64,000 nt of DNA from Murimonas intestini (GTDB taxonomy: Bacteria > Bacillota > Clostridia > Lachnospirales > Lachnospiraceae), in the NCBI RefSeq assembly GCF_024622195.1, contig NZ_JANKBI010000020.1:44010-108009 (forward strand). The letters are read 5' to 3'. Shown here piece after piece: positions 25,707 through 33,603 of this stretch (the stretch's first letter is position 1; each line of letters begins with the position of its first letter). The notes under the pieces are model-generated. The model searched no databases. It saw nothing but the letters and a program-made list of their open reading frames with translations, and was not told where the DNA came from. The position numbers and the translations under genes were made by a program.

Positions 25707-26591
25707 CTATTTCTTTAGTTTCGGATCCAGTGCATCCCTCAGTCCATCTCCCAGCATGTTCAGGGACAGTACCACAAGAGCGATGGCAAGACCGGGGAAC
25801 AGCACCATATGAGAATAATCCCTCATATAAGTCCTGGCAGCTGAAAGCATGGCGCCCCACTCAGGTGTGGGCGGCTGTACGCCAAGCCCTATGTAGCTTA
25901 AAGAGGCGGCCATGAGGATCGTATTGCCGATTCCCATTGTAACTGATACGATGATAGGTGATATGCTGTTGGGAAGTATATGTTTTATGATCAGCCGCGG
26001 CACAGAGCAGTTGATCGTCTGTGCAGCTTCCAGATATTCCATTTTTCTGACTCCCATGATAGAACCTCTGAGCAGCCTGACTGTCATAGGTATCCCCCCG
26101 ATGGACAGTGCAATGACTGTATTCATAAATCCGCTGCCAAGACACGCTGAAATGGCAATAGCCAGAAGGATGCCCGGTATAGCCTGCAGGATATCTACCA
26201 GACGCATGATAACAGTGTCGGCCATGCCTCCAAAATATCCGACTACAGAGCCGATCGCCATACCTATGACAGTGGAAATGATCGTAGCCAGGAAGCCTAA
26301 TGACAGAGATGCTCTGGCGCCGTAGAGCAGACGGCTGAAAATATCCCTGCCCATCTCATCTGTACCGCACAGATGCTTTAAGGACGGACCTGCAAACCTC
26401 TCCGCCATATTCATTTCGTCATAATTGTAGGGCATGATCCAGGATGACAGGATTGCCAGAAGAAATAAGATCAGGATGATCACAAAGCCGGCCATGGCAA
26501 GTTTATTTTTGCTCAGGCGCTTCATCACAAGACTGAACTGGCTCTCCTTTTTTTTACGCACTTTTACTGATACTGCTGCACTATTAGCCAT
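25707..26591 (-). CDS. Dipeptide-type ABC transporter permease, DppC type
   Basis: Inner-membrane permease of 294 aa. It has a basic cytoplasmic N-terminus (KVRKKKESQFSLVMKRL), the OppC N-terminal span, the conserved GTDEMGRDIFSRLLYGAR near residue 85 and the channel loop EAAQTINCSVPRLIIKHILP near residue 200. The start is ATG 26591 with AGGAGG nine bases upstream; the frame extends upstream to 26675 but that part lies inside the DppB gene. The chosen start overlaps the DppB stop by eight bases. Confidence 0.93.
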   Translation of the reverse strand: MANSAAVSVKVRKKKESQFSLVMKRLSKNKLAMAGFVIILILFLLAILSSWIMPYNYDEMNMAERFAGPSLKHLCGTDEMGRDIFSRLLYGARASLSLGFLATIISTVIGMAIGSVVGYFGGMADTVIMRLVDILQAIPGILLAIAISACLGSGFMNTVIALSIGGIPMTVRLLRGSIMGVRKMEYLEAAQTINCSVPRLIIKHILPNSISPIIVSVTMGIGNTILMAASLSYIGLGVQPPTPEWGAMLSAARTYMRDYSHMVLFPGLAIALVVLSLNMLGDGLRDALDPKLKK

Positions 26592-27555
26592 TTGCTTTCT
26601 TCCTCCTTCTCCAGCTCTTCTGCTGCCCTTCATACTGGGCCTTGATACGCGGATCCACATATGCATAAATAACATCTACAAGAAGCATGATCAGACTGAA
26701 TAAAGCTCCAAGGAACAGAACTCCTCCCATAACAATAGGATAGTCACGGTTGTTGATCGCCGAGGTGGTGTACATGCCAATACCCGGAATTGAAAATACC
26801 GACTCAATGACTACTGTCCCGCCCAGCATCATTCCCATGCCATTTCCCACTACCGTGATGATGGGGATCAGGGCATTGGGCAGCGCATGCTTATAGAGGA
26901 TCTCTCTCTCAGACAACCCCTTTGCCCTGGCCGTCACAATATAATCAGAACGGATAACTTCCAGCATGCTGGACCTGGTCTGCCTTGCCTGGGAAGCGAT
27001 GCCCGCAAATGCATTCGCCACGCACGGCAGTATGAAATACTGCAGCCCGCCGACGCCATACGGAGGAAGCCAGCCCAATTTTACAGCAAAGAAGAGCACC
27101 AGCATCATAGCCAGCCAGAATCCCGGTATTGATACACCCGCCAGTGCAATAACCATGCATATCCTGTCTGCCAGGCCATTCTGGTGCACTGCCGCCGTGA
27201 TCCCAAGCGGAGTTCCGATTACGATCTGCAGAAGGATACAGATAAATGCAATAGTGGCTGTGTAAGGAAGGCGGTATAATATACCGGACATGACAGACTG
27301 ATTCTGAAAATAAGAATCCCCCAGATCAAAATGCAGGAAGACCTGGTTCAGATAGCTGAGAAGACGGACCATATAAGGCTGATCCAGCCCCATCTCCGCA
27401 CGCTTTTCCGCGATCGCGGCAGGTGTGGCGGAGTTGCCCAGAATGGATGCCGCCGGATCTCCGGGGCAGAAATACATGATAGTAAAGATAACAATCGAAA
27501 TTCCAAGCAGTACAGGAATCATCCACAATAAACGCTTTATAATATATTTCCACAT
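26584..27555 (-). CDS. Dipeptide-type ABC transporter permease, DppB type
   Basis: Inner-membrane permease of 323 aa. It opens with MWKYIIKRLLWMIPVLLGIS, the typical DppB first span, and has the CPGDPA motif near residue 31, the channel loop VTARAKGLSEREILYKHALP and the C-terminal YAYVDPRIK. The start is ATG 27555 with AAGGGG upstream at a long spacing; the open frame continues to 27600 without a better ribosome site and that part would run into the hairpin at 27587-27620. It lies downstream of the binding-protein gene across that hairpin. Confidence 0.93.
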   Translation of the reverse strand: MWKYIIKRLLWMIPVLLGISIVIFTIMYFCPGDPAASILGNSATPAAIAEKRAEMGLDQPYMVRLLSYLNQVFLHFDLGDSYFQNQSVMSGILYRLPYTATIAFICILLQIVIGTPLGITAAVHQNGLADRICMVIALAGVSIPGFWLAMMLVLFFAVKLGWLPPYGVGGLQYFILPCVANAFAGIASQARQTRSSMLEVIRSDYIVTARAKGLSEREILYKHALPNALIPIITVVGNGMGMMLGGTVVIESVFSIPGIGMYTTSAINNRDYPIVMGGVLFLGALFSLIMLLVDVIYAYVDPRIKAQYEGQQKSWRRRKKANG

Positions 27556-27586
27556 AAGTATGAAAACCCCTTTCCTCTCGCGAAAT

Positions 27587-27620
27587 GAAGGGAGCCTCAA
27601 AAAATTTCGAGGCTCTCTTC
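27587..27620 (-). terminator. Attenuator-like hairpin between binding protein and DppB
   Basis: GAAGGGAGCCTC (27587-27598) and GAGGCTCTCTTC (27609-27620) form a 12-bp stem (one wobble) with a 10-nt loop. It lies in the 76-bp gap between the binding-protein stop and the DppB start. No clear T-run follows on the minus strand, so partial termination or 3'-end protection of the binding-protein message is likelier than full termination. Confidence 0.5.
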
Positions 27621-27631
27621 ACCTTCAAAGT

Positions 27632-29203
27632 TTATTCAGCATATACGCATGCACCAGGAAGGATCTGCTTTCTTGAATCCAGCGCCACATCACTGATCTT
27701 CTCAGAATGAACGATGTTGATCGTACCCTGCACAACGCCGTAGCCATAGCAGGTCTCTACCAGGTAATCATGGACCGCATCAATCGTTTCCGGACCGTAG
27801 GTTTCAACATTTAAGCAGGCCTCCATCAGTTTCTGCAGTTCATCGTCCTGTACAAAGTTGGCAGTTCCGCCTGTAACCTCCTGATAATCTCTGGCATCCC
27901 AGCAGAGTTTCCACTGATTGACAATATAATCGGTAGATCCTGTTGTCTTCAGCAGCACATCAAAGGCTTCCGGATTATACTGTTCCTGCTGTGCCATCAT
28001 CTGGTCATATCCCAGCAGTTCTACATTGACACCGATCTGTCCCCAATAGGCCTGAAGCATCTGGGCAAGCAGTTCCTGGGCGCCTGTATTTGTATACATC
28101 AGTGTGAGGGCTGAGCCATCATAGCCGGACTGGGCCAGGTACTCTTTTGCTGTGTCCACGTTATAGTCAAAATACTCTTCATTGTCCCACTCAGGATTAT
28201 AATCAGGATAGCTGGAATTTCCAAAATCCTTGATGGCTGCGCCGTTTCCGTTGAATGCTCCAATATTCAGACCCTCTTTATCGATCGCATAGGCCATAGC
28301 GAGCCTCAGGTTCTTGTCGTCCTTAAATACAGAGTTATCAGACATGTTGTATTCAATATCAAAGGAAAGATTGTCCAGGATGATAGACACTGCATTTCCT
28401 TCTGAATACTCTCCGCCTTCATTAAATTTCGCAACATCCGTATCCGGCACACCATTGGAGATATCCACTGCATTTGTCTGAAGAGCTACTGTGTGCTGGG
28501 AAGCTTCTGTAATCACAGAAAACTTTATTTCTTCAGCGTTGTGGAGGCTGGTTCCGTGTACAAGAGATTCGTCTGTCTGCCAGTAATTGCCCGTATCCTT
28601 CAGGATCAGTTCTGAACCCGGAACGTAGCTCTCTACCAGATATGCGCTTGTCCCGACAGGAGTAGTTGCCATCTGGTCTTTAGAAGCTTCATATGCTGCC
28701 TGTGTCACGATCGCACATTCCAGCATGACATTTTCAAACTCTCCGATTTCAAGGGCCTTATTAAATTTAAATTCTACATTATAATCATCAATGGCTGTTA
28801 CGCTCTCCACTACAGAAAGCTTTCCGTAGTTTTTAGTAGCTATTGCCGATTCAAAGCTGAAAACGATATCGGATGCTGTCAGCGGGTTGCCTGCCGCATC
28901 GTGGATATAATCATAAAGCTCTACCTTATATGTCTGGGCATCCACCTGTTCCCAGTTCTTTGCCAGAACTCCGTATACCTGTCCGTCTTCGCGTGTGATC
29001 ATGTATTCATACACAGAAAACAACATTGCGATACGCCCCTGTGACATTCCTGACCACGGTCCCATATTTTCCGGGTCCGAAAGGATTCCTACAGTTACGG
29101 TATCTGTTTTCCCGCTGCCGGCCGCGCACACCGACATGCTTCCTCCTGCAAGGGTCCCCACCATACAGCCCACCATCATAAGTGCCACCAGTTTCTTTTT
29201 CAT
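27632..29203 (-). CDS. Peptide/nickel-type ABC transporter substrate-binding protein, family 5
   Basis: Secreted solute-binding protein of 523 aa in the DppA/OppA family. The N-terminal signal (MKKKLVALMMVGCMVGTLAG) is followed by a probable cleavage site near CAAG; no standard lipobox was found, so how it stays at the membrane is unclear. The mature part opens with TVTVGILSDPENMGPWSG and contains the family segment VELYDYIHDAAGNPLTASDIVFSFE. Family members bind peptides, nickel, glycosides or opines. It is the first gene of the operon that ends with three hydrolases and is transcribed from a promoter at 29339-29367. Confidence 0.92.
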   Translation of the reverse strand: MKKKLVALMMVGCMVGTLAGGSMSVCAAGSGKTDTVTVGILSDPENMGPWSGMSQGRIAMLFSVYEYMITREDGQVYGVLAKNWEQVDAQTYKVELYDYIHDAAGNPLTASDIVFSFESAIATKNYGKLSVVESVTAIDDYNVEFKFNKALEIGEFENVMLECAIVTQAAYEASKDQMATTPVGTSAYLVESYVPGSELILKDTGNYWQTDESLVHGTSLHNAEEIKFSVITEASQHTVALQTNAVDISNGVPDTDVAKFNEGGEYSEGNAVSIILDNLSFDIEYNMSDNSVFKDDKNLRLAMAYAIDKEGLNIGAFNGNGAAIKDFGNSSYPDYNPEWDNEEYFDYNVDTAKEYLAQSGYDGSALTLMYTNTGAQELLAQMLQAYWGQIGVNVELLGYDQMMAQQEQYNPEAFDVLLKTTGSTDYIVNQWKLCWDARDYQEVTGGTANFVQDDELQKLMEACLNVETYGPETIDAVHDYLVETCYGYGVVQGTINIVHSEKISDVALDSRKQILPGACVYAE

Positions 29204-29329
29204 AGTTATTACCTCACCTTCTTAAAATTTGCTAAATGCTTTTGCATTTAAGTTTCTGTTCCGTATCATCTTCCAAACCCGTTCCTGTATTGCTTCTCTT
29301 TTGGTTCGTCAATTTGTATACTGAACTTC

Positions 29330-29347
29330 TATAATCTGATTATAATC
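29330..29347. promoter_or_regulatory. LysR-type palindrome over the Dpp operon -10
   Basis: A perfect 15-bp palindrome, TATAATCTGATTATA (29330-29344), followed by an overlapping one, GATTATAATC (29338-29347), covers the minus-strand -10 of the Dpp operon. It lies in the gap between that operon and the divergent LysR gene, where a LysR-type site is expected. Binding is inferred. Confidence 0.5.
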
Positions 29348-29367
29348 GAATCATTTTACACAATCAA
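29339..29367 (-). promoter_or_regulatory. Promoter of the Dpp-hydrolase operon
   Basis: On the minus strand GAATTGATT, containing the -35 TTGATT (29362-29367), is followed after exactly 17 bp by TATAAT (29339-29344). The same nine bases, spacing and -10 recur at 33373-33401 and 33542-33570. Confidence 0.7.
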
Positions 29368-29489
29368 TTCAAGTTAAGCCTCTATTTATTCCAAAACAGG
29401 ATAAATCATATTTCACCATCTGCCTGTTTTATTCATTCTTTCGTCTATTTCACGGATTTTATGTCATAATTCATTTCACTTTGTACATA

Positions 29490-29518
29490 TTGACAAATTC
29501 AACAAAACAATTTAGAAT
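29490..29518 (+). promoter_or_regulatory. Promoter of the first LysR gene
   Basis: TTGACA (29490-29495), a 17-bp spacer and TAGAAT (29513-29518) form a near-consensus promoter about 65 bp upstream of the ATG at 29583. Confidence 0.65.
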
Positions 29519-29582
29519 CGATATAGAATCTATAAGTCTACACTGTCTCTTAAAACAGCAATTACAAAAGAAGGAACGTCTA

Positions 29583-30482
29583 ATGAAACTGGATCACATA
29601 CATGAATTCGTTATATTAGCTAAATCCGGGAACTATCTGCAGGCGGCAGAAACCCTTTTTATTTCCCAGTCCACCCTGTCCAAACATATAAAATCTCTGG
29701 AAGCAGATTTGGGAGCTCCTCTGTTTGACCGCACTACCAGGAAGGTAAAGCTGAACAGCTTCGGCCAGACCCTGCTTCCGTATGCCATAAAACTGGATGA
29801 ACTATATACAGAATGTTCTGCTGCCCTCAGCAGCCAGCTGGAGGACAGCAATTCCCGGCTCACAATCGCTTCTATTCCAGTGATGACACAGTACCATATC
29901 TATGACGTGCTCTCGGCATTCCAGACAAAAAACCCCCATGTCAAGCTGGATATCATCGAAGGGGATACAGTGCAGTCTGTAGAAATGCTTCGGAATGAGA
30001 CATGTGATTTTGCATTTTTAAGGGAATTTGAGGATACAGAACATGAGCTAAACACTATTACCTTTGATACAGACCATATGGTAGCCGTACTTCCCACCTC
30101 ACACCCTCTGGCCAGCAAGCCTTTCGTTACTCTCGAACAGCTCAGGGATGAGCGTTTTATCCTGCTAAATAAAGGTACCCTGATGTATAATCTGTGTATT
30201 TCCTCCTGCCAGGACGCCGGCTTTACACCTGACATCTCTTTTACCAGCCACCGGGCCGCAAACATCATGGATCTGGTCAAAAGGGGCATGGGAATCGCCC
30301 TGCTGACAAAGAAACCTACCTTGTCATACGCGGGTCCTGACATATCTCTGGTGGACATCGTCCCCTATATCAACACTGCCATCCAGCTGGCATATGTAAA
30401 AGACAGAAAACCTTCTATGGCCGGAAAACAGTTTCTGGGATTTGTGCAGAGCTGGGTACAGGGGGACAGCGGCTGCGAATAG
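29583..30482 (+). CDS. LysR-family transcriptional regulator 1
   Basis: DNA-binding regulator of 299 aa. The N-terminal helix-turn-helix (YLQAAETLFISQSTLSKHIK, residues about 17-36) is followed by the linker helix and a two-lobed effector domain that ends in a conserved pattern shared with the next gene. The start is ATG 29583 with AAGGA upstream; the open frame extends to 29481, but that part covers the promoter. It is divergent from the Dpp operon, the classical position for its target. It resembles the following LysR gene over its whole length (for example FDRTTRKV versus LDRTTRKV and IPVMTQYHI versus IPSMTQYHI), so the two arose by tandem duplication. Confidence 0.93.
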   Translation: MKLDHIHEFVILAKSGNYLQAAETLFISQSTLSKHIKSLEADLGAPLFDRTTRKVKLNSFGQTLLPYAIKLDELYTECSAALSSQLEDSNSRLTIASIPVMTQYHIYDVLSAFQTKNPHVKLDIIEGDTVQSVEMLRNETCDFAFLREFEDTEHELNTITFDTDHMVAVLPTSHPLASKPFVTLEQLRDERFILLNKGTLMYNLCISSCQDAGFTPDISFTSHRAANIMDLVKRGMGIALLTKKPTLSYAGPDISLVDIVPYINTAIQLAYVKDRKPSMAGKQFLGFVQSWVQGDSGCE

Positions 30483-30527
30483 ATATGCCGGGATTCTTGG
30501 CTGCATTTTATAAATGGAGAGACGCTT

Positions 30528-31394
30528 ATGGAAATTAATTATTTAAAGGAGTTTGTCATTCTGGCCAGGACCGGAAACTATCTGGAAGCAGCTGACTCCC
30601 TCTATATGGGACAGTCCTCTCTGTCCAGGCATATCAAGACATTGGAGGATGAGCTGGATATCCGGCTCCTGGACCGCACCACCAGAAAAGTCTCGCTCAC
30701 GGAAGCGGGACGCCTTTTTCTGCCCTATGCAGAACATATTATGCTGCTTCAGGAACAGTATCAGGACGTACTGCTTGACTTCAAGAAAAACAATCATATC
30801 TCACTTTCTATCGGCTCGATCCCGTCCATGACCCAGTACCATATCACAGATGCACTGTTTCTCTACCAGCAGAAATACCCTGATTATTCCCTGGATCTGA
30901 TTGAGGGGGACACGGTCCAGCTGATAGACAATCTTCAGAATGACCGGCTGGAGCTGGCCTTTATCCGCAGCAGCGCCAATGGACATCACGGCTTTGAACA
31001 TATCCATTTTGCTGAGGATACCCTTGCTGCTGTCTTTCCGGCAGCACACCCGCTGGCCCGCAGGAAGACTCTGCACCTGTCAGAGCTGTCCGGGGAGACA
31101 CTGCTTCTTCTGACAAAGGACACTTTCATGTACCAGCTCTGCATCAACTCCTGCAAGAGCGCCGGATTTGAACCCCACATCGGCTATACCGGCCTGCGCT
31201 CTGAAAACATGCTTGACCTTGTGGAAAAAGGGCTGGGGACTGCCCTTCTGACACAAAAGCCCATTCAGAAGCTGTCAAATCCCAATATTTCCATTGTAGA
31301 GATCATACCGCAGATCACCACCTACATAGACCTTGTATACCGGAAAAACAAAAAGCTCAGCGCAGCCGCTGAGCAGTTTGTAAGACTTATTTAA
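30528..31394 (+). CDS. LysR-family transcriptional regulator 2 (paralogue of regulator 1)
   Basis: LysR-type regulator of 288 aa with helix-turn-helix YLEAADSLYMGQSSLSRHIK and effector domain containing DTVQLIDNLQNDRLELAFIR. GGAGAG precedes the ATG. It lies 45 bp after regulator 1 and is probably co-transcribed with it. Differences lie mostly in the effector domain, so the two may respond to different ligands while reading similar DNA sites. It is convergent with the secreted protein gene at 31415 (20 bp gap). Confidence 0.93.
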   Translation: MEINYLKEFVILARTGNYLEAADSLYMGQSSLSRHIKTLEDELDIRLLDRTTRKVSLTEAGRLFLPYAEHIMLLQEQYQDVLLDFKKNNHISLSIGSIPSMTQYHITDALFLYQQKYPDYSLDLIEGDTVQLIDNLQNDRLELAFIRSSANGHHGFEHIHFAEDTLAAVFPAAHPLARRKTLHLSELSGETLLLLTKDTFMYQLCINSCKSAGFEPHIGYTGLRSENMLDLVEKGLGTALLTQKPIQKLSNPNISIVEIIPQITTYIDLVYRKNKKLSAAAEQFVRLI

Positions 31395-31414
31395 TTCTGG
31401 CATATTAATTGCCC

Positions 31415-33220
31415 TTATTTTGTTCCTCCCTGGTATCCAGTGTTAATGAAGGTCTGCCACGGCCACCTCAGATATGTATCCCAGGCGCTTCCCAAAGCAT
31501 AACCGGGTTTTGCTGTAACCCCCACTGCTTTGTCAGGCGTTCTTAAAGTATACTCCACGTTGTCGTATTCTTTACTGAAAGTAATGACCTGACCGTCCGC
31601 TTCTTTCTCTTCTGTCATATCTTCTCTTCTTGTGACATATGCCACCTGATTGATCACCGCTGTGCTGCAGTCCTCAGATGCATCATAGGAGATTGCTTTC
31701 TGCTCAGAATCCACCAGAATACCGTTTCCATTTTCATCCTCAGCATAATAATTTTTCGTTCCGCCTTCATCCACGTATGCCAGCCGGTAAGTCGGTGCAT
31801 CGTATAACTGTTCCCAGGAATCAAATCCCTCCAGGCCGTAGAAGGTCCACGACAGAGTTCCTGAGAGTCCTCCGCTCAATGTATAATAAGCGTATACACT
31901 GGCGATATCATATGTGCAGGAAATCGTATCTGCACGGTACATCTCCTGATCCCATACAAGAGCATCCGTATTAACATCTACTCTTAAAGTGGTATAGACA
32001 GGTGTAAATGACCAGTTCATATAGTTTACTGTGATAACGGAGCGTCCCTTCTCTGATACTGCGCTGTAGTCTTTCCCTGCCTCCAGGACAAGCTCGTCCC
32101 CGTATTCGCTGCAAAGAGTCAGTGTAAAGTCCTCTGATGTCAGGCCAGAAGCATCAAATCCCAGAGGCCACACGGCATACAGTTCATCCGGGTACACATC
32201 ACACAGCACAGGTATATTGTCTTCTGCTGAAGATGTCCACTTCGGCTGGCTCTCAGCAATAAGGCTTCCCCCTTCTACAGTAAATGTACGTCCGTAGCAG
32301 TAAACATGCAGAGGGATCTTTACATCCGACAATGGCAGCCCGTTATATTTAAGTCCGCTAAGACCGATACTGATATTATAATTTCCGTTTCCGTCGCCGC
32401 CCTGCTGTGACCAGCCTCTTCCTCCATCTACTACATCATAGCCACCATTGTCAAAAGAAATATCCTCTGCTGACATGGAATAAGTGTTTTCCCCATTTGT
32501 CCAGGTTTCGCCAATAGAGCCGGGCGTAAATACAAAATCTGAGACATAATAGCCGTCGCCATCCACGATCTCTATGACAGCTTCACTGCTGTCGATCAGG
32601 CTGTCATCCAGCCCTTCCCCGTCCAGAGCCAGTGTAACAGTATCCTCCTCAAGAATAAATTCTTTTTCCTTGCTGCCATCAATCTGTCCTATGACCTCTA
32701 CCTTCGGAATCGTATAGCAGCCTGCCCACTCAGCTGTTGCTTTGTAGAATCCCTTATTCTCACCTGCCACCCACATACTGTCAGACGGCGGCAGCACATA
32801 GATATCACCTTTCCCATTGCTGGTAAAACCGCTGATCTTAGATGCATCTATGTTGATTTTCAGGGTATTTCCTTCTACTGCCGGCCCTTCCTCACCATTC
32901 TGGGTGAAGGCAATGCCCTCCGTATCGGTGAAAACAGGACTGCCCTCTTCATCCACCAGCCACGGCGTCACATCCACGTTGTCCGCCAGCGTAAAGCTCC
33001 AGCCTTCATTTGCCTTTAAAATAATAGTATAGACTCCTGTATCCTGTATATTTACCTCATCTGCATTCTCCGAATGAAAGTATGCATTTTCTGCAGCTGC
33101 ATTTTCCTCAGCCGCCGCACCATCCCCGGCCGCCATGACGTAACTGCCGCCTGGCACCACCGATATTCCCAGTACTGCCGCCATAGCCAGTGCATATCCC
33201 TTATTTAACTTTCTGTTCAT
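31415..33220 (-). CDS. Secreted protein of unknown function, paralogue A
   Basis: Exported protein of 601 aa with a signal peptide (MNRKLNKGYALAMAAVLGIS, cleavage near residue 30) and no membrane segment, lipobox or LPXTG anchor. The start is ATG 33220 with AGGAGG seven bases upstream; the frame extends to 33271 without support. Residues about 205-601 align with paralogue B at 33604, sharing GGDGNGNYN, LKYNGLPL, FTPVYTT, TYDIASVYAYY, YYAEDENG and a C-terminal WDTYLRWPWQTFIN. Paralogue A has an extra N-terminal region of about 170 residues. No known family was recognised; the mostly beta pattern suggests repeated sandwich domains. Confidence 0.8.
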   Translation of the reverse strand: MNRKLNKGYALAMAAVLGISVVPGGSYVMAAGDGAAAEENAAAENAYFHSENADEVNIQDTGVYTIILKANEGWSFTLADNVDVTPWLVDEEGSPVFTDTEGIAFTQNGEEGPAVEGNTLKINIDASKISGFTSNGKGDIYVLPPSDSMWVAGENKGFYKATAEWAGCYTIPKVEVIGQIDGSKEKEFILEEDTVTLALDGEGLDDSLIDSSEAVIEIVDGDGYYVSDFVFTPGSIGETWTNGENTYSMSAEDISFDNGGYDVVDGGRGWSQQGGDGNGNYNISIGLSGLKYNGLPLSDVKIPLHVYCYGRTFTVEGGSLIAESQPKWTSSAEDNIPVLCDVYPDELYAVWPLGFDASGLTSEDFTLTLCSEYGDELVLEAGKDYSAVSEKGRSVITVNYMNWSFTPVYTTLRVDVNTDALVWDQEMYRADTISCTYDIASVYAYYTLSGGLSGTLSWTFYGLEGFDSWEQLYDAPTYRLAYVDEGGTKNYYAEDENGNGILVDSEQKAISYDASEDCSTAVINQVAYVTRREDMTEEKEADGQVITFSKEYDNVEYTLRTPDKAVGVTAKPGYALGSAWDTYLRWPWQTFINTGYQGGTK

Positions 33221-33372
33221 TTTTTTACCTCCTGATAATTTTGTGTTTAACTGCCGTCTTCTCGCCTTCATGCCTTATTTTTTTTTACTTTCCCTCCTTC
33301 TGTGCCTTTGTTTTTACAGATGTGAACCTGTCTTTACTTCCATAAATTCACATTGATTTTTGTTGTATATTT

Positions 33373-33401
33373 ATTATATTTTCTGGTTTTTATTAAATCA
33401 A
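33373..33401 (-). promoter_or_regulatory. Promoter of secreted paralogue A
   Basis: On the minus strand GAATTGATT with -35 TTGATT (33396-33401), a 17-bp spacer and TATAAT (33373-33378). The 5' leader is long, about 145 nt, and passes through an A/G-rich stretch. The rest of the 33221-33603 gap holds only this and the divergent promoter of paralogue B. Confidence 0.65.
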
Positions 33402-33541
33402 TTCGTTTATTTCTTCCATTTATGCAGTTTAAGCATTAATATTATATATATCTCGCATATAGCATTCTTATAAAAGTCAAATCAGCGCAATATTGTAATG
33501 TTATTATGCAGTTCCTGCATAAATGCCTCACCTGTTTCGAA

Positions 33542-33570
33542 TTGATTGCACAAATCCAAAAACCTATAAT
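33542..33570 (+). promoter_or_regulatory. Promoter of secreted paralogue B
   Basis: GAATTGATT with -35 TTGATT (33542-33547), a 17-bp spacer and TATAAT (33565-33570), followed by GGGAGG (33591-33596) and the ATG at 33604. The core is identical to that of paralogue A and the Dpp operon. Confidence 0.7.
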
Positions 33571-33603
33571 ATATTTATCAAATTTTATTAGGGAGGTTAT
33601 TAC

